DNA of 14,648 nt, taken from assembly GCA_050486105.1 (NCBI GenBank), contig JBJHCR010000157.1, forward strand, positions 1 to 14,648. Direction: 5' to 3'. This document shows positions 1-7,176 of the stretch, in pieces (within the stretch, counting starts at the first letter, position 1; each line of letters begins with the position of its first letter). Below the pieces are notes generated by a model. It saw nothing but the letters and a program-made list of their open reading frames with translations, was not told where the DNA came from and searched no databases. The translations under genes were made by a program, and so were the position numbers. Origin of the DNA: JAEXNA01 sp050486105 (lineage in GTDB: Bacteria > Vulcanimicrobiota > Xenobia > Xenobiales > JADMJV01).

Positions 1-1794
1 GTTCTCGCCCAAGGTCAAGCGACCGATCACCGTAATCCCCTCAATGGGGGAAAACACGTCATACTGGGCCGCCAATCGATCACCCAGGGCGTCGAAGGCC
101 TGACGATCCTCTTCGGTCCACCAATTTCTCAAGTTCCCGTCCCCGTCGTACTTGGAGCCCTGGTCGTCGAAACCGTGTCCGATCTCGTGCCCGATCACCC
201 CTCCGATGCCCCCGTAGTTGACCGCGTCGTCGGCCTTCAAATTGAAGAACGGGGGTTGGAGGATGGCAGCCGGGAAAACGATCTCGTTGCGAGTGGGGCT
301 GTAATAGGCGTTCACCGTTTGGGGAGTCATGCTCCAATCGTTGGGGTCCACGGCTTGCCCCGCTCGGCTCAACTGATAGTCCATCTCGAACTCATTGGAG
401 CGGATGGCGTTGGCGTGATAGTCGATGGGTGTGATCTCAAGTTTCGAATAGTCCCGCCAGCGGTCGGGGTAGCCGATCTTGGGGGTGAACTTTGCTAATT
501 TGATGAGGGCTTTCTTTTTGGTCTCGTCAGACATCCAGTCCAGGTCGGCGATGCTTTCGGCGTAGGTTTCGATGAGGTTTTTTACCAGGCCTTCCATACG
601 AGCCTTGGCCTCGGGACTGAAGTGGCGAGCCACATATTCTTGACCTAGCAGTTCTCCTAAGGCCCCACTGGTGACGTTCACCGCTCTCTTCCATCGGGGT
701 TCGTTCTCGGGTATTCCATTCAGGGTTGTTCCATAAAATCCAAAGTGCAGGTCGATGAGTTTCTGGTTCAATCTCGGGGCCCAGCGGTCGGCCAGTCGGA
801 AGGCCAGATAGTCCTTCCAGGTTTCTAAAGGAGTCTCGGCAAAAAGTTCACCGAATGATTCGTGATAGGGAAGGTTGCGGACGATGATTTCCGACACCCT
901 TTCTGCTCCCACTCCCTGAGCGAACGCTGTCCAATCGAAGGCTTCGAGCATCTCCTGAACTTCGGCCAACGTTCGTTTATTGTAATTCTTTTCGGCATCC
1001 CGGCTTTCCACTCGGGTTTGGTGCCGCTCGGCGATGGCCGTTTCCAAGAGCAGGATGCGCTCGGCGGCGGCGGCCGGGTCTGGGTGTCCGACTTCGCTCA
1101 GGAGATTTTTGGCATAGACTTTGAAGGCTTGGCGGGAGCTTTCAAACTTCTCGTCGTCTTTGAGATAATAGTCCCGGTCAGGCATGGATAGACCGCTCTG
1201 ATAGGTCCAAAAGCCGTAGCGGTCTGGCTGACCGGCGTCGGGGAAAACGTAAAAGCCAATGGGAGCCTTCACTCCTTGGCGCATCAAGCGTCCGAAAGCC
1301 TCGGCCACCTCAGCGTGACTCGCGAGAGCACTAAGGCTCTTGAGTTCTTCACGGATCGGCTTTGTCCCCAGGGCCTCAAAACGCTCTTCGTCCATGAAGC
1401 TCGCGTACATGTCGCCCAACTTCTGCTGATTGCTGCCTTTCTCGGCTTGGGCCTCGGCGGCATCCAGAATGATGGTCTTCAAATGCTCTTGAGTCTCGTC
1501 TTCGAGTTTGTTGAACATACCGTAGCGAGATTTGTCAGAGGGAATCTCGTTTGCTTTGATCCAGGCGCCATTCACGTGGTGGAAAAAGTCGTCTTGGGGT
1601 CGTACGGATCTGTCGATGGCGCTGCTGTCGATGCCGGAACTCAAGGCCTCGACGGCGATCTCGCTGCGGGCCACAGGAGCCTTGGCAGGGAACGAATCGG
1701 CGGGTGCGGTCGAGGTCAAGGCCAAAAAGACCAAGGCGGCAGCGCCGTAGCGCAGGTGTTGGAATGGGGCGCGTAGGGGGGTGGGTCGATTCAT
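1..1794 (-). CDS. M13-family zinc metallopeptidase (neprilysin/PepO-like), C-terminus cut by window edge
   Basis: 598 residues are visible, reading leftward off the window, so the last part of the C-terminal domain is missing (family members are usually 630-700 aa). The zinc site HEIGH lies at residues 536-540 (bases 175-189). The substrate-binding NAYY motif of M13 peptidases is at 495-498. The third zinc ligand is expected in a GEN-x-x-D motif, and its Glu is residue 597, with the following Asp lying outside the window. The N-terminus (residues 1 to about 32) looks like a Sec signal: a basic start, a hydrophobic stretch around AALVFLAL, then small residues. The protein is therefore probably secreted or periplasmic and cleaves small peptides. 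The start at 1794 is supported by AGGAG (complement of 1802-1806) 7 nt upstream. No frame break is seen. Family assignment is firm; the physiological substrate cannot be told. Confidence 0.96.
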   Translation of the reverse strand, partial: MNRPTPLRAPFQHLRYGAAALVFLALTSTAPADSFPAKAPVARSEIAVEALSSGIDSSAIDRSVRPQDDFFHHVNGAWIKANEIPSDKSRYGMFNKLEDETQEHLKTIILDAAEAQAEKGSNQQKLGDMYASFMDEERFEALGTKPIREELKSLSALASHAEVAEAFGRLMRQGVKAPIGFYVFPDAGQPDRYGFWTYQSGLSMPDRDYYLKDDEKFESSRQAFKVYAKNLLSEVGHPDPAAAAERILLLETAIAERHQTRVESRDAEKNYNKRTLAEVQEMLEAFDWTAFAQGVGAERVSEIIVRNLPYHESFGELFAETPLETWKDYLAFRLADRWAPRLNQKLIDLHFGFYGTTLNGIPENEPRWKRAVNVTSGALGELLGQEYVARHFSPEAKARMEGLVKNLIETYAESIADLDWMSDETKKKALIKLAKFTPKIGYPDRWRDYSKLEITPIDYHANAIRSNEFEMDYQLSRAGQAVDPNDWSMTPQTVNAYYSPTRNEIVFPAAILQPPFFNLKADDAVNYGGIGGVIGHEIGHGFDDQGSKYDGDGNLRNWWTEEDRQAFDALGDRLAAQYDVFSPIEGITVIGRLTLGEN

Positions 1795-1944
1795 ACTGGC
1801 TCTCCTGAGTTCTGACGTTTGCAGCGTTCCTGCGCCATCGACAGGCCAGGTCCTTTCCATGTCCGTGTTTCATTGCTCCCTATGAGCGTGTCGAGTAGTC
1901 TCAAATCGCCTTGCTCGGTCCACAAGCCGAAAGGGTGACGCCGT

Positions 1945-2721
1945 CTACTCCGACAAGCCCTTAAGGTCAGCTCGTTGGGATTCTAGATCCTTCAGCTGTA
2001 GGCGCAAGGACTTGAGTTCGGCAAGAACTTCCTCGAGTTCGCGATGAAGCTTGTGGTCCCGGCCGGACGTCAAATATGAAGCTAGAGCCCCCGAGAAGGC
2101 CGCCATGGTGGCCACGCCTACGATCATCAGTCCAACACCCAGGACTTGTCCAGCCTGGCTCACGGGTACGATATCTCCGTAGCCCACGGTGGAGCAGGTG
2201 GTGAAGGTGAACCAGAGGGCTGAGCCCAAAGTTGGCAAGGTGTCGGGCTCCACCAGATGAAGGAGATTCGCTCCGATGAGAATGGACACGGTGGAAACGG
2301 TACCGGTGAAGAGCAGAGGATTGTGGTGAAATTGGGCCTTCAGCCACTGATAGAACCAACCCAGGATGAGCAGTCTTCCCATCTGCAAAAAACGAAGCAA
2401 CGTAACTACGTTGCCGAAACCCAGCAGGCGAAGCGAGGCCAGAGAGTTCGGCAGCATGGGAAAGGTGACAACGATAATGACGATATCCAGTCGACATCGG
2501 CGAAGCCATATTTTGCGTTGCTCGCGGCTCTCACAAACAAAAAGCACCAGCAGGAACCGCAAGGTGAAAACTGCCCAGACTACGCTGTTGGCCATCTGGG
2601 CCGCAGCTTCTCCGAGCTGGGCCTCGAGGAAGACCAGTGGTATGGTGGCCACCACGGCAAGTCCCACCAGGGGTTCCAAAAAACTATTGAGGCGGTCGGC
2701 ACGGGGATTGATGGTGCTCAT
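1945..2721 (-). CDS. Voltage-gated-type potassium channel, 6 TM, with C-terminal coiled coil
   Basis: This is a 258-aa integral membrane protein that should conduct K+ through the inner membrane. The selectivity filter TVGYGD is at residues 178-183 within the pore loop (about 165-184). Membrane segments can be placed at about 14-32 (S1), 45-63 (S2), 76-93 (S3), 96-121 (S4), 136-155 (S5) and 188-211 (S6). S4 carries only a few spaced arginines (R98, R110, R116), so voltage sensing may be weak. Residues 222-255 form a leucine-heptad coiled coil that probably helps tetramer assembly; no RCK or cyclic-nucleotide domain is present. The frame opens 30 codons further upstream (2811), but the start at 2721 is preferred because AAGGAG lies 8 nt before it and the extra residues do not resemble channel sequence. 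It is transcribed divergently from the pilin-like gene and has no obvious operon partner. Confidence 0.93.
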   Translation of the reverse strand: MSTINPRADRLNSFLEPLVGLAVVATIPLVFLEAQLGEAAAQMANSVVWAVFTLRFLLVLFVCESREQRKIWLRRCRLDIVIIVVTFPMLPNSLASLRLLGFGNVVTLLRFLQMGRLLILGWFYQWLKAQFHHNPLLFTGTVSTVSILIGANLLHLVEPDTLPTLGSALWFTFTTCSTVGYGDIVPVSQAGQVLGVGLMIVGVATMAAFSGALASYLTSGRDHKLHRELEEVLAELKSLRLQLKDLESQRADLKGLSE

Positions 2722-2817
2722 TCGAGGGACTCCTTGGCTGAGGTTCGTTGTTCTTGAGCTTATGCAGGATTGGCTTCGTCCCTGTTTAGGTATGGGTTCC
2801 CCTCCAGGCAAGCTCTG

Positions 2818-2846
2818 TTCACCTAGATAGGAGTCTGTGCTACTAT
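2818..2846 (+). promoter_or_regulatory. Possible sigma70-type promoter for the pilin-like gene
   Basis: TTCACC (2818-2823) and TACTAT (2841-2846) each match four of six consensus positions, are separated by the ideal 17 nt, and lie about 75 nt upstream of the TTG start at 2922. The site is inside the 200-nt divergent region between the potassium channel and pilin-like genes. This is a weak match read by eye only. Confidence 0.28.
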
Positions 2847-2906
2847 GAGATGGGTATAGGTCGGCTCTGAGGACTCTAGGTAGGACTCACGACGCCTGAG
2901 ATCTGC

Positions 2907-2924
2907 GGGAGGAGAAATGAATTG
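2907..2924 (+). promoter_or_regulatory. Strong Shine-Dalgarno site that selects a TTG start codon
   Basis: GGGAGGAG (2907-2914) is followed 7 nt later by TTG at 2922-2924, which opens the 162-codon pilin-like frame. The nearest ATG (2917) is only 2 nt from the Shine-Dalgarno sequence and leads to a stop after ten codons (TGA at 2947-2949). The geometry therefore fixes TTG as the start of the gene. Confidence 0.75.
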
Positions 2925-3410
2925 GATCTGTCAGAGCATCCTTGGCTGAGTTTCCTCCACAAGCTCAGGTGGGGTCTCAAGCGCCTACTTCTCAGCGATT
3001 TTTTCTTCAATGTCTTCATTATTTTAGGATTGCTGACCCTTTTGATTGTTGCTATAAGCCCTAATTTCGTGAGAGCTCGCGCCCAAGGCCGCATGAGCGG
3101 ATGTCCCTCGAATCTCAAGAACATCGGGATCGCTCTAGAGATGTACTCTACTGATAACGATGGAAGGTATCCGGAGCGCATTCAGGCTCTAACTCCCAAC
3201 TATCTGAAAACCCTACCGACCTGTCCGGCAGCAGACCGAGACACCTACAGCGCGAGCTATCAAACGGGACCGGAGGCGCCCGGAAATGATGAGAGATACC
3301 TAGACTTCTATCGCATAGCTTGCCAGGGTGAGAACCATCGGGCGACCCGAGGTCCCGGCGATTATCCGGCCTACGACGGATTACGGGGTTTGTATGAGAG
3401 AGCGCCCTGA
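2922..3410 (+). CDS. Degenerate type IV pseudopilin-like protein (no prepilin cleavage site)
   Basis: A 162-aa protein with one membrane helix (about residues 26-47) followed by a pilin-type junction, ISPNFVRARAQG (45-56), and a globular part with the signature SNLKNIG (63-69), ALEMYSTDN (71-79), GRYP (81-84), LTPNYLK (90-96) and CP (101-102). These resemble a family of prepilin-like proteins (class III / type II secretion G-like). Cysteines at 61, 101 and 134 fit the family pattern. What is missing is the usual prepilin peptidase site (Gly/Ala before Phe, with Glu at +5): the region before the helix reads RLLLSDFFFNVFIILG. The protein is therefore likely an unprocessed membrane-anchored derivative rather than a filament subunit. 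A TTG start with a strong Shine-Dalgarno site is used. Its stop codon directly abuts the ATG of the DUF2306 gene, suggesting translational coupling. Confidence 0.8.
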   Translation: MDLSEHPWLSFLHKLRWGLKRLLLSDFFFNVFIILGLLTLLIVAISPNFVRARAQGRMSGCPSNLKNIGIALEMYSTDNDGRYPERIQALTPNYLKTLPTCPAADRDTYSASYQTGPEAPGNDERYLDFYRIACQGENHRATRGPGDYPAYDGLRGLYERAP

Positions 3411-4058
3411 ATGAAACTCTCGGAGAACATTCGCAGGGGAACGGCTTTAGCAGTCATCTGGTGCACCTTAGCCTTTTTTGCCCTGGAAGCAAGTATTGAA
3501 GGTCTGACCTACATCTTGGGAGACCCCCGCTATTTCGATGCCCTTTTTCGTGACAAATATGTAGCCCATCTTTGGTTGATCCGGGTCCACGCGGTCAGTG
3601 CCGTGGCTGCTTTGCTGTTGGGGCTACCCGCTTTCCATCCCGCCACCAGAAAGCTCTTCGGAGGCACGTTCCACAGGGGATTGGGGAAGATGTACGGGGT
3701 TTCTGTGTTGCTGGCGGGAGTCACGGCCCTACCCATGTCGGCCATGGCCGAAGGGGGGACAGTTGCTCGGCTCGGCTTTCTCGTTCTGGCGCTGGCTTGG
3801 TTGGGCACCATTTTGTGGGCTTGGCGCTTGGCGTATCAGCGGCGGTTTGTCGACCATCGACGAGCCATGATTCGTAACTATGCTCTGACCTACAGTGCGG
3901 TCATTTCCCGGCTCTTGCTGGATGGCTTCCAGAAAGGAGGACACTTCTTCTCGGACATCTATCCTTTGGTGGCCTGGAGTTGGCTGATGGGGTTGGCGGC
4001 GGCCGAATATTGGATAGCTTACACCCGTCGGCGTCCCGAGTATCTGTCGGTTTTCTAA
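3411..4058 (+). CDS. DUF2306-family multipass membrane protein
   Basis: A 215-aa protein with about six hydrophobic segments: near 12-36, 53-73, 93-112, 119-140, 157-170 and 184-203. Family-type polar residues sit at the membrane faces: H60, HRGLGKMY at 88-95, and the FVDHRRAMIRNYALT block at 146-160, which I recognise from DUF2306 (predicted membrane proteins of unknown function; the conserved histidines have been suggested to bind a cofactor, but that is not established). It starts immediately after the TGA of the pilin-like gene (TGA at 3408-3410, ATG at 3411), so the two are probably co-translated. The TAA stop overlaps by two bases a 27-nt near-repeat of the end of the Uma2 gene. Function unknown; family call fairly confident. 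Confidence 0.85.
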   Translation: MKLSENIRRGTALAVIWCTLAFFALEASIEGLTYILGDPRYFDALFRDKYVAHLWLIRVHAVSAVAALLLGLPAFHPATRKLFGGTFHRGLGKMYGVSVLLAGVTALPMSAMAEGGTVARLGFLVLALAWLGTILWAWRLAYQRRFVDHRRAMIRNYALTYSAVISRLLLDGFQKGGHFFSDIYPLVAWSWLMGLAAAEYWIAYTRRRPEYLSVF

Positions 4059-4083
4059 AGCCGTCTCATCTCCATGAGTCCGG
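4057..4083 (-). repeat. 27-nt near-copy of the Uma2 gene 3' end (possible relic)
   Basis: Bases 4057-4083 match 4697-4723 in the same orientation at 24 of 27 positions, including 17 identical bases in a row (AAAGCCGTCTCATCTCC). The second copy is the end of the minus-strand Uma2 gene (…EEMRRL, stop). The first copy also reads MEMRRL followed by TAG on the minus strand, so it could be the surviving tail of a deleted Uma2 paralogue. No further Uma2-like sequence is visible up to 4122. Confidence 0.5.
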
Positions 4084-4122
4084 AAGGGGAGGTTTCTGTA
4101 GGAACTTTGCTAAAATCGACCT

Positions 4123-4662
4123 ATGGATACTAATCGATCGAGACTGGTCTGTCTCTTGTTCCTTGTTCTGCTCGGGGCTGCCCCGCTTTGGGCTGAGAAG
4201 CTTGATTCCTTCGAGCGGCTCACGTACAGCCTCACCATCGATGCCGACCGGGAGGCGGTCTGGCGGGCTTTCTCCACTGAGAAGGGATTTCGACTATGGA
4301 TGGCCCCCCTGGTCAGTTGTCCAACTTGGGAAGTCGGAGGCACGATCCGTTCCAACTATAACCCCTCGGGCGAGATCGGGGACCCCCAGACGATCGAATT
4401 GACAATCTTGGCATACGATCCGGGCCGTATGCTGGCCTTGAAGACCACCGGATTTCCCCAGGATTTTCCCTGGAAAGACAGTTCCGCGGATCTTTGGACG
4501 GTTTTCTATTTGCAAGACACCCCGTCAGGAGGTACTCAAGTGACTTGCGTCGGTCTGGGCTACACTGAAAGTCCCGAACATCAGGAAATTCGCAAGTTTT
4601 TCGAAGCCGGCAATGCTCAGGTCTTGAAACAGCTCAAAAAAGTTCTGGAAGACGGCACCTAG
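4123..4662 (+). CDS. Secreted SRPBCC (AHSA1/START-like) domain protein
   Basis: A 179-aa protein with a clear Sec signal: charged N-terminus (RSR), hydrophobic LVCLLFLVLLGAA, and likely cleavage after PLWA (residue 24). Mature residues 33-175 follow the AHSA1/polyketide-cyclase-like SRPBCC pattern: strand YSLTIDADREAVWRAFST (35-52), then KGFRLWMAP (54-62), WEVGGTIRSNY (69-79), an IELTILAYDPGRMLALKTTG stretch (91-110), a TQVTCVGLGY strand (138-147), and a long C-terminal helix (152-175) that normally closes the ligand cavity. Such domains bind hydrophobic ligands or act as enzymes; export of this domain is less usual. The Shine-Dalgarno sequence is weak (AGGAA about 20 nt upstream), so the start rests on the signal peptide. 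It converges with the Uma2 gene. Confidence 0.85.
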   Translation: MDTNRSRLVCLLFLVLLGAAPLWAEKLDSFERLTYSLTIDADREAVWRAFSTEKGFRLWMAPLVSCPTWEVGGTIRSNYNPSGEIGDPQTIELTILAYDPGRMLALKTTGFPQDFPWKDSSADLWTVFYLQDTPSGGTQVTCVGLGYTESPEHQEIRKFFEAGNAQVLKQLKKVLEDGT

Positions 4663-4694
4663 CTGCGATTGCCGGGTTCAGAGCTCGTTAGGAC

Positions 4695-5405
4695 TCAAAG
4701 CCGTCTCATCTCCTCGAGTTCGGTGGCCAGGCGGTCGGCTTCGTCTGACTGAATTACGGTGCTGTTCTCCAGTTCTTCCTGGCTCAGTCCAGGGGGGTCC
4801 GGGTCTTCGTGTGCTTCATCAGGGAAGACCTGGGCTCGGGTCTCCTCAATGGTGGGCAGCAACTCTCCTGTCTCAGGAGTCTTAAGTCGAAGTTCCCCTT
4901 CGAGCAGACTCACTTCAAGGTTCACCGTCTCCAGGAGTAACCTCTCGCCCAGGACCCTGCGATAGTCTTCTCCGTCCAGGCGGTAAAGTCTCAAGGGCGG
5001 TACAAGATAGTCACCTTGAGGGTCGAAGATCAGGTACTCTGGAATGCCGAGAAAAGCGTACAGCCCACGCTTCTCTCCGAAGTCCTCAAACCGGGTGGCG
5101 GCTGTGGTGACTTCCAGCACTAAGTCCGGAGCCTTGCCCTCCTCCCAGATCTTGTAATTCTCCCGCAGTTGATTTGAGGTCTCTAAGGCCACCATCACAT
5201 CCGGAGAACAGTGCCGATTTCGATTTCCCTTTTCAAAGAACATGGGGAGCTGACCCCCCACAAAAACATCATCCCGATCCCGAAAATGAGCCTCAAGGGC
5301 GTGCTGGAGATCGCGCACCGCTCGTTGGTGCGCAGGGTTCTCTCCCGTGGTCATACCATCGCCACTGGGTAGAGTCCCGAGTTCTTCTCCAAAAACATCC
5401 AACAT
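4695..5405 (-). CDS. Uma2-family (DUF820) PD-(D/E)XK nuclease-like protein
   Basis: A 236-aa protein. The fold signature is clear: SPDV (67-70, D69), PDLVLEV (93-99, D94 and E98), EKRGLYAFLGIPEYLIFDP (111-129, K112) and a following beta strand. These correspond to the D, E-x-K type catalytic residues of Uma2/DUF820 proteins, which belong to the restriction-endonuclease-like superfamily and are typically present in many copies in cyanobacteria and relatives. Their cellular role is unproven. Residues 186-236 form an acidic tail ending in a short helix (DEADRLATELEEMRRL). The frame opens upstream to 5513, but 5405 is preferred because GGGGAG precedes it by 8 nt and MLDVFGEELG is followed by typical N-terminal sequence. 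The tail is echoed at 4057-4083. Confidence 0.88.
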   Translation of the reverse strand: MLDVFGEELGTLPSGDGMTTGENPAHQRAVRDLQHALEAHFRDRDDVFVGGQLPMFFEKGNRNRHCSPDVMVALETSNQLRENYKIWEEGKAPDLVLEVTTAATRFEDFGEKRGLYAFLGIPEYLIFDPQGDYLVPPLRLYRLDGEDYRRVLGERLLLETVNLEVSLLEGELRLKTPETGELLPTIEETRAQVFPDEAHEDPDPPGLSQEELENSTVIQSDEADRLATELEEMRRL

Positions 5406-5575
5406 GATAAGTCTCCCCGGGCATTCGACGTTTGCAAACAGGATTAAGTCAGAAAAGTCCCTGGATGCTTGCTCCCTATCCCCCCACCTTCTCGACCGAA
5501 CCGCGAGAATCATTCTCTAGATGTCATGAGAAGGCCAACGCAGGAACCTCTCTTGGCTTCGTTGACCTTAACCTT

Positions 5576-6085
5576 ATGCGTAAAATTCTGGTGCTGCTCG
5601 TTTTCCTGTGTTTCGGAGTTGCGACAGCTGAGGTTCAGTCCTTTCCCGAGCAAGGTTTTCGACTTCAGTTTGCTAGCCCCGAATGGAAAGTGGCAAGCCA
5701 TGAGCCGGAGCTTGTCACCTTTCAGCTGGGTGACTCTTCCGAGGTTCTTTTCGCGGTGGCTCTGACCCCCCGGCCCGAGACCTGGGAAGAACTGACCTCA
5801 GAGCAACGTCAAGAAAAGGCAAAAGCAGCCCTGGAAAATTCGTCGGACTTTCGCGTTGCCAGCCTCAAGGACCGCGAATTTCTCGGCTATCCCGGAGTCC
5901 TGATGTACCATGACGGAGAAAGCGACATCATCTTGCGCACCGAAGGATATTCTCTGGTCTTCACCACCAGCCGCCACACCTACTTCCTGACTGCCTTGGC
6001 TCTTTTCGGAAGCGAGCTTCTCAAGCCCGAGTTTGCCGCTGTTTTGGCCAGTTTTCAACTCATTGAAGAGTCCAACGAAAAGTAG
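5576..6085 (+). CDS. Secreted hypothetical protein, DUF1795/PsbP-like fold suspected
   Basis: A 169-aa protein with signal peptide MRKILVLLVFLCFGVATA (cleavage near residue 18). The mature part alternates strands and helices: GFRLQFASPEWKV (27-39), then LVTFQLGDSSEVLFAVAL (46-63), a charged helix (70-88), DFRVASLKDREFLGYPGVLM (91-110), an IILRTEGYSLVFTTSRH strand pair (118-134), and a final PEFAAVLASFQLIEE helix-strand (151-165). The order resembles the Mog1/PsbP-like fold seen in DcrB and DUF1795 proteins (amphipathic strand, 'G.pg....', ending in 'F..il.SF'). This is pattern resemblance only; no residue-level proof. The frame opens upstream to 5432, but the signal peptide marks 5576 as the start; no good Shine-Dalgarno is visible. 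It is divergent from the Uma2 gene and converges with the repair fusion gene, with stop codons 5 nt apart. Confidence 0.8.
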   Translation: MRKILVLLVFLCFGVATAEVQSFPEQGFRLQFASPEWKVASHEPELVTFQLGDSSEVLFAVALTPRPETWEELTSEQRQEKAKAALENSSDFRVASLKDREFLGYPGVLMYHDGESDIILRTEGYSLVFTTSRHTYFLTALALFGSELLKPEFAAVLASFQLIEESNEK

Positions 6086-6090
6086 GCCCT

Positions 6091-6102
6091 CTAGAGCTCT
6101 AG
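6091..6102. repeat. 12-bp perfect palindrome between convergent stop codons
   Basis: CTAGAGCTCTAG occupies the last codons of the minus-strand repair gene and lies 5 nt beyond the stop of the plus-strand secreted protein gene. It could form a short hairpin on either transcript, but it lacks a T-run and is a poor terminator. Confidence 0.4.
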
Positions 6103-7173
6103 GCTTCGCCAGAGATACCAACTGGCAAGGGTACGATACGGTTCCCAGCGGGAAGCTGTTCGTTCCAGAGTGGTAGCTTTGTCGAGTTTCTTGCCCGGGA
6201 AGAGGCGCTTGAGAGCGTTCCGAATCCCTAGGTCTCCCACCGGAAAGCGATCCCGACGTCCGAGATGAAAAATCAAGAACATCTCGGCTGACCAAGGTCC
6301 TAGTCCTTTGACCTTGGTGATCTGCTCGATCACCTGCTGGTCTGGGAGCAAGCGAAGTTCATCGACCTTCAAGTTGCCTTCGAGACTCTCTTTGGCCACA
6401 TTCTTTAGGGCCCGGACCTTGGGACCGGAGAGTCCCGCCCCCTTTAATCGTTCCTCAGAGATTTCCATCAGTTCTTCCGCCGAGGGAAATCCGCGCTCTC
6501 CAAGCTTCTCCAGACGTTCTTCAATAGCACGTGCCGCTCCGGTGGCAAGCTGCTGATAGAGCACGGTCCGAGCTAGGGCGACGAAGGGCCGATCGGCTTT
6601 GCTCTGAGAGAGAGTGCACGGGCCTACTTGCGCCAAGATAGACCCGAGGTCGGGATCCGATTTCAAGTGTTCGAGTCCTAGCTCCATCTCGCGGTGCTCC
6701 CAGAGGCTCTCGGTTCCCCAGCCTTCGGCGGCAAGCATCAGGTCTTTGGTCTCCAATCCTCCTGGTGCTGAGAATCCCGTGAGTCGACCCTGGCTTCCGA
6801 TGACCCTATGGCAAGGCACCAAGAGGAGGTGACGATTCTTGCCAAGGGCTCCACCAACGGCTCGAGCGCCTTTCGGAGAACCGATCTCGCGAGCTACATC
6901 GCCGTAGGTCTTGGTAGTGCCACTTGGAATTCTTTGGGCCGCGAGATAGACTTTGCGCTCAAAATCCGTGCAACCGCGGAAATCCAGAAGTATGTCGGAG
7001 AAGTCCTGGGAGACACCGTTGAAGTGATCTTGAATGCGTCGACTGAGATCCGAGCGGGCGGCTCCAGGGCTTGCGTAATCGATGAAATGGAGGCTGGCCA
7101 AGCCTGCTTCGGAGTGGATGGTTTCCACTATCCCTAAACGAGTCCTGAACCTCTCGATCCTGTGGGTTTGCAT
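6091..7173 (-). CDS. Fused alkylation-repair protein: O6-alkylguanine-DNA alkyltransferase + AlkA-type 3-methyladenine glycosylase
   Basis: A 360-aa protein with two DNA-repair modules. Residues about 1-152 are an Ogt/MGMT alkyltransferase: a short N-terminal lobe, then the winged-helix core FERKVYLAAQRIPSGTTKTY (71-90) and GSPKGARAVGGALGKN (98-113), and the suicide motif PCHRV (120-124) with acceptor Cys121. It directly reverses O6-alkylguanine. Residues about 160-360 are an HhH-GPD glycosylase of the AlkA type: VLYQQLATGAA (204-214), the helix-hairpin-helix KVKGLGPWSAEMFLIF (287-302) and FPVGDLGIRNAL (310-321), with Asp314 as the expected catalytic residue. It excises N3-methyladenine-type bases, leaving abasic sites. 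All key residues are present, so both activities are probably intact. The fusion has no Ada N-terminal zinc/AraC regulator part. A perfect inverted repeat lies 3 nt before the ATG; no clear Shine-Dalgarno. Confidence 0.93.
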   Translation of the reverse strand: MQTHRIERFRTRLGIVETIHSEAGLASLHFIDYASPGAARSDLSRRIQDHFNGVSQDFSDILLDFRGCTDFERKVYLAAQRIPSGTTKTYGDVAREIGSPKGARAVGGALGKNRHLLLVPCHRVIGSQGRLTGFSAPGGLETKDLMLAAEGWGTESLWEHREMELGLEHLKSDPDLGSILAQVGPCTLSQSKADRPFVALARTVLYQQLATGAARAIEERLEKLGERGFPSAEELMEISEERLKGAGLSGPKVRALKNVAKESLEGNLKVDELRLLPDQQVIEQITKVKGLGPWSAEMFLIFHLGRRDRFPVGDLGIRNALKRLFPGKKLDKATTLERTASRWEPYRTLASWYLWRSLEL

Positions 7174-7176
7174 CTG

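Noticed and set aside
2722..2811. Thirty-codon N-terminal extension of the potassium channel.
   Set aside because: An AAGGAG site lies inside it just ahead of the ATG at 2721 and its residues are polar with no family resemblance.
4663..4694. Terminator between the converging SRPBCC and Uma2 genes.
   Set aside because: No stem with a following T-run is visible on either strand.
5406..5513. 36-codon N-terminal extension of the Uma2 protein.
   Set aside because: GGGGAG lies 8 nt before the ATG at 5405, and Uma2 proteins start close to that point.
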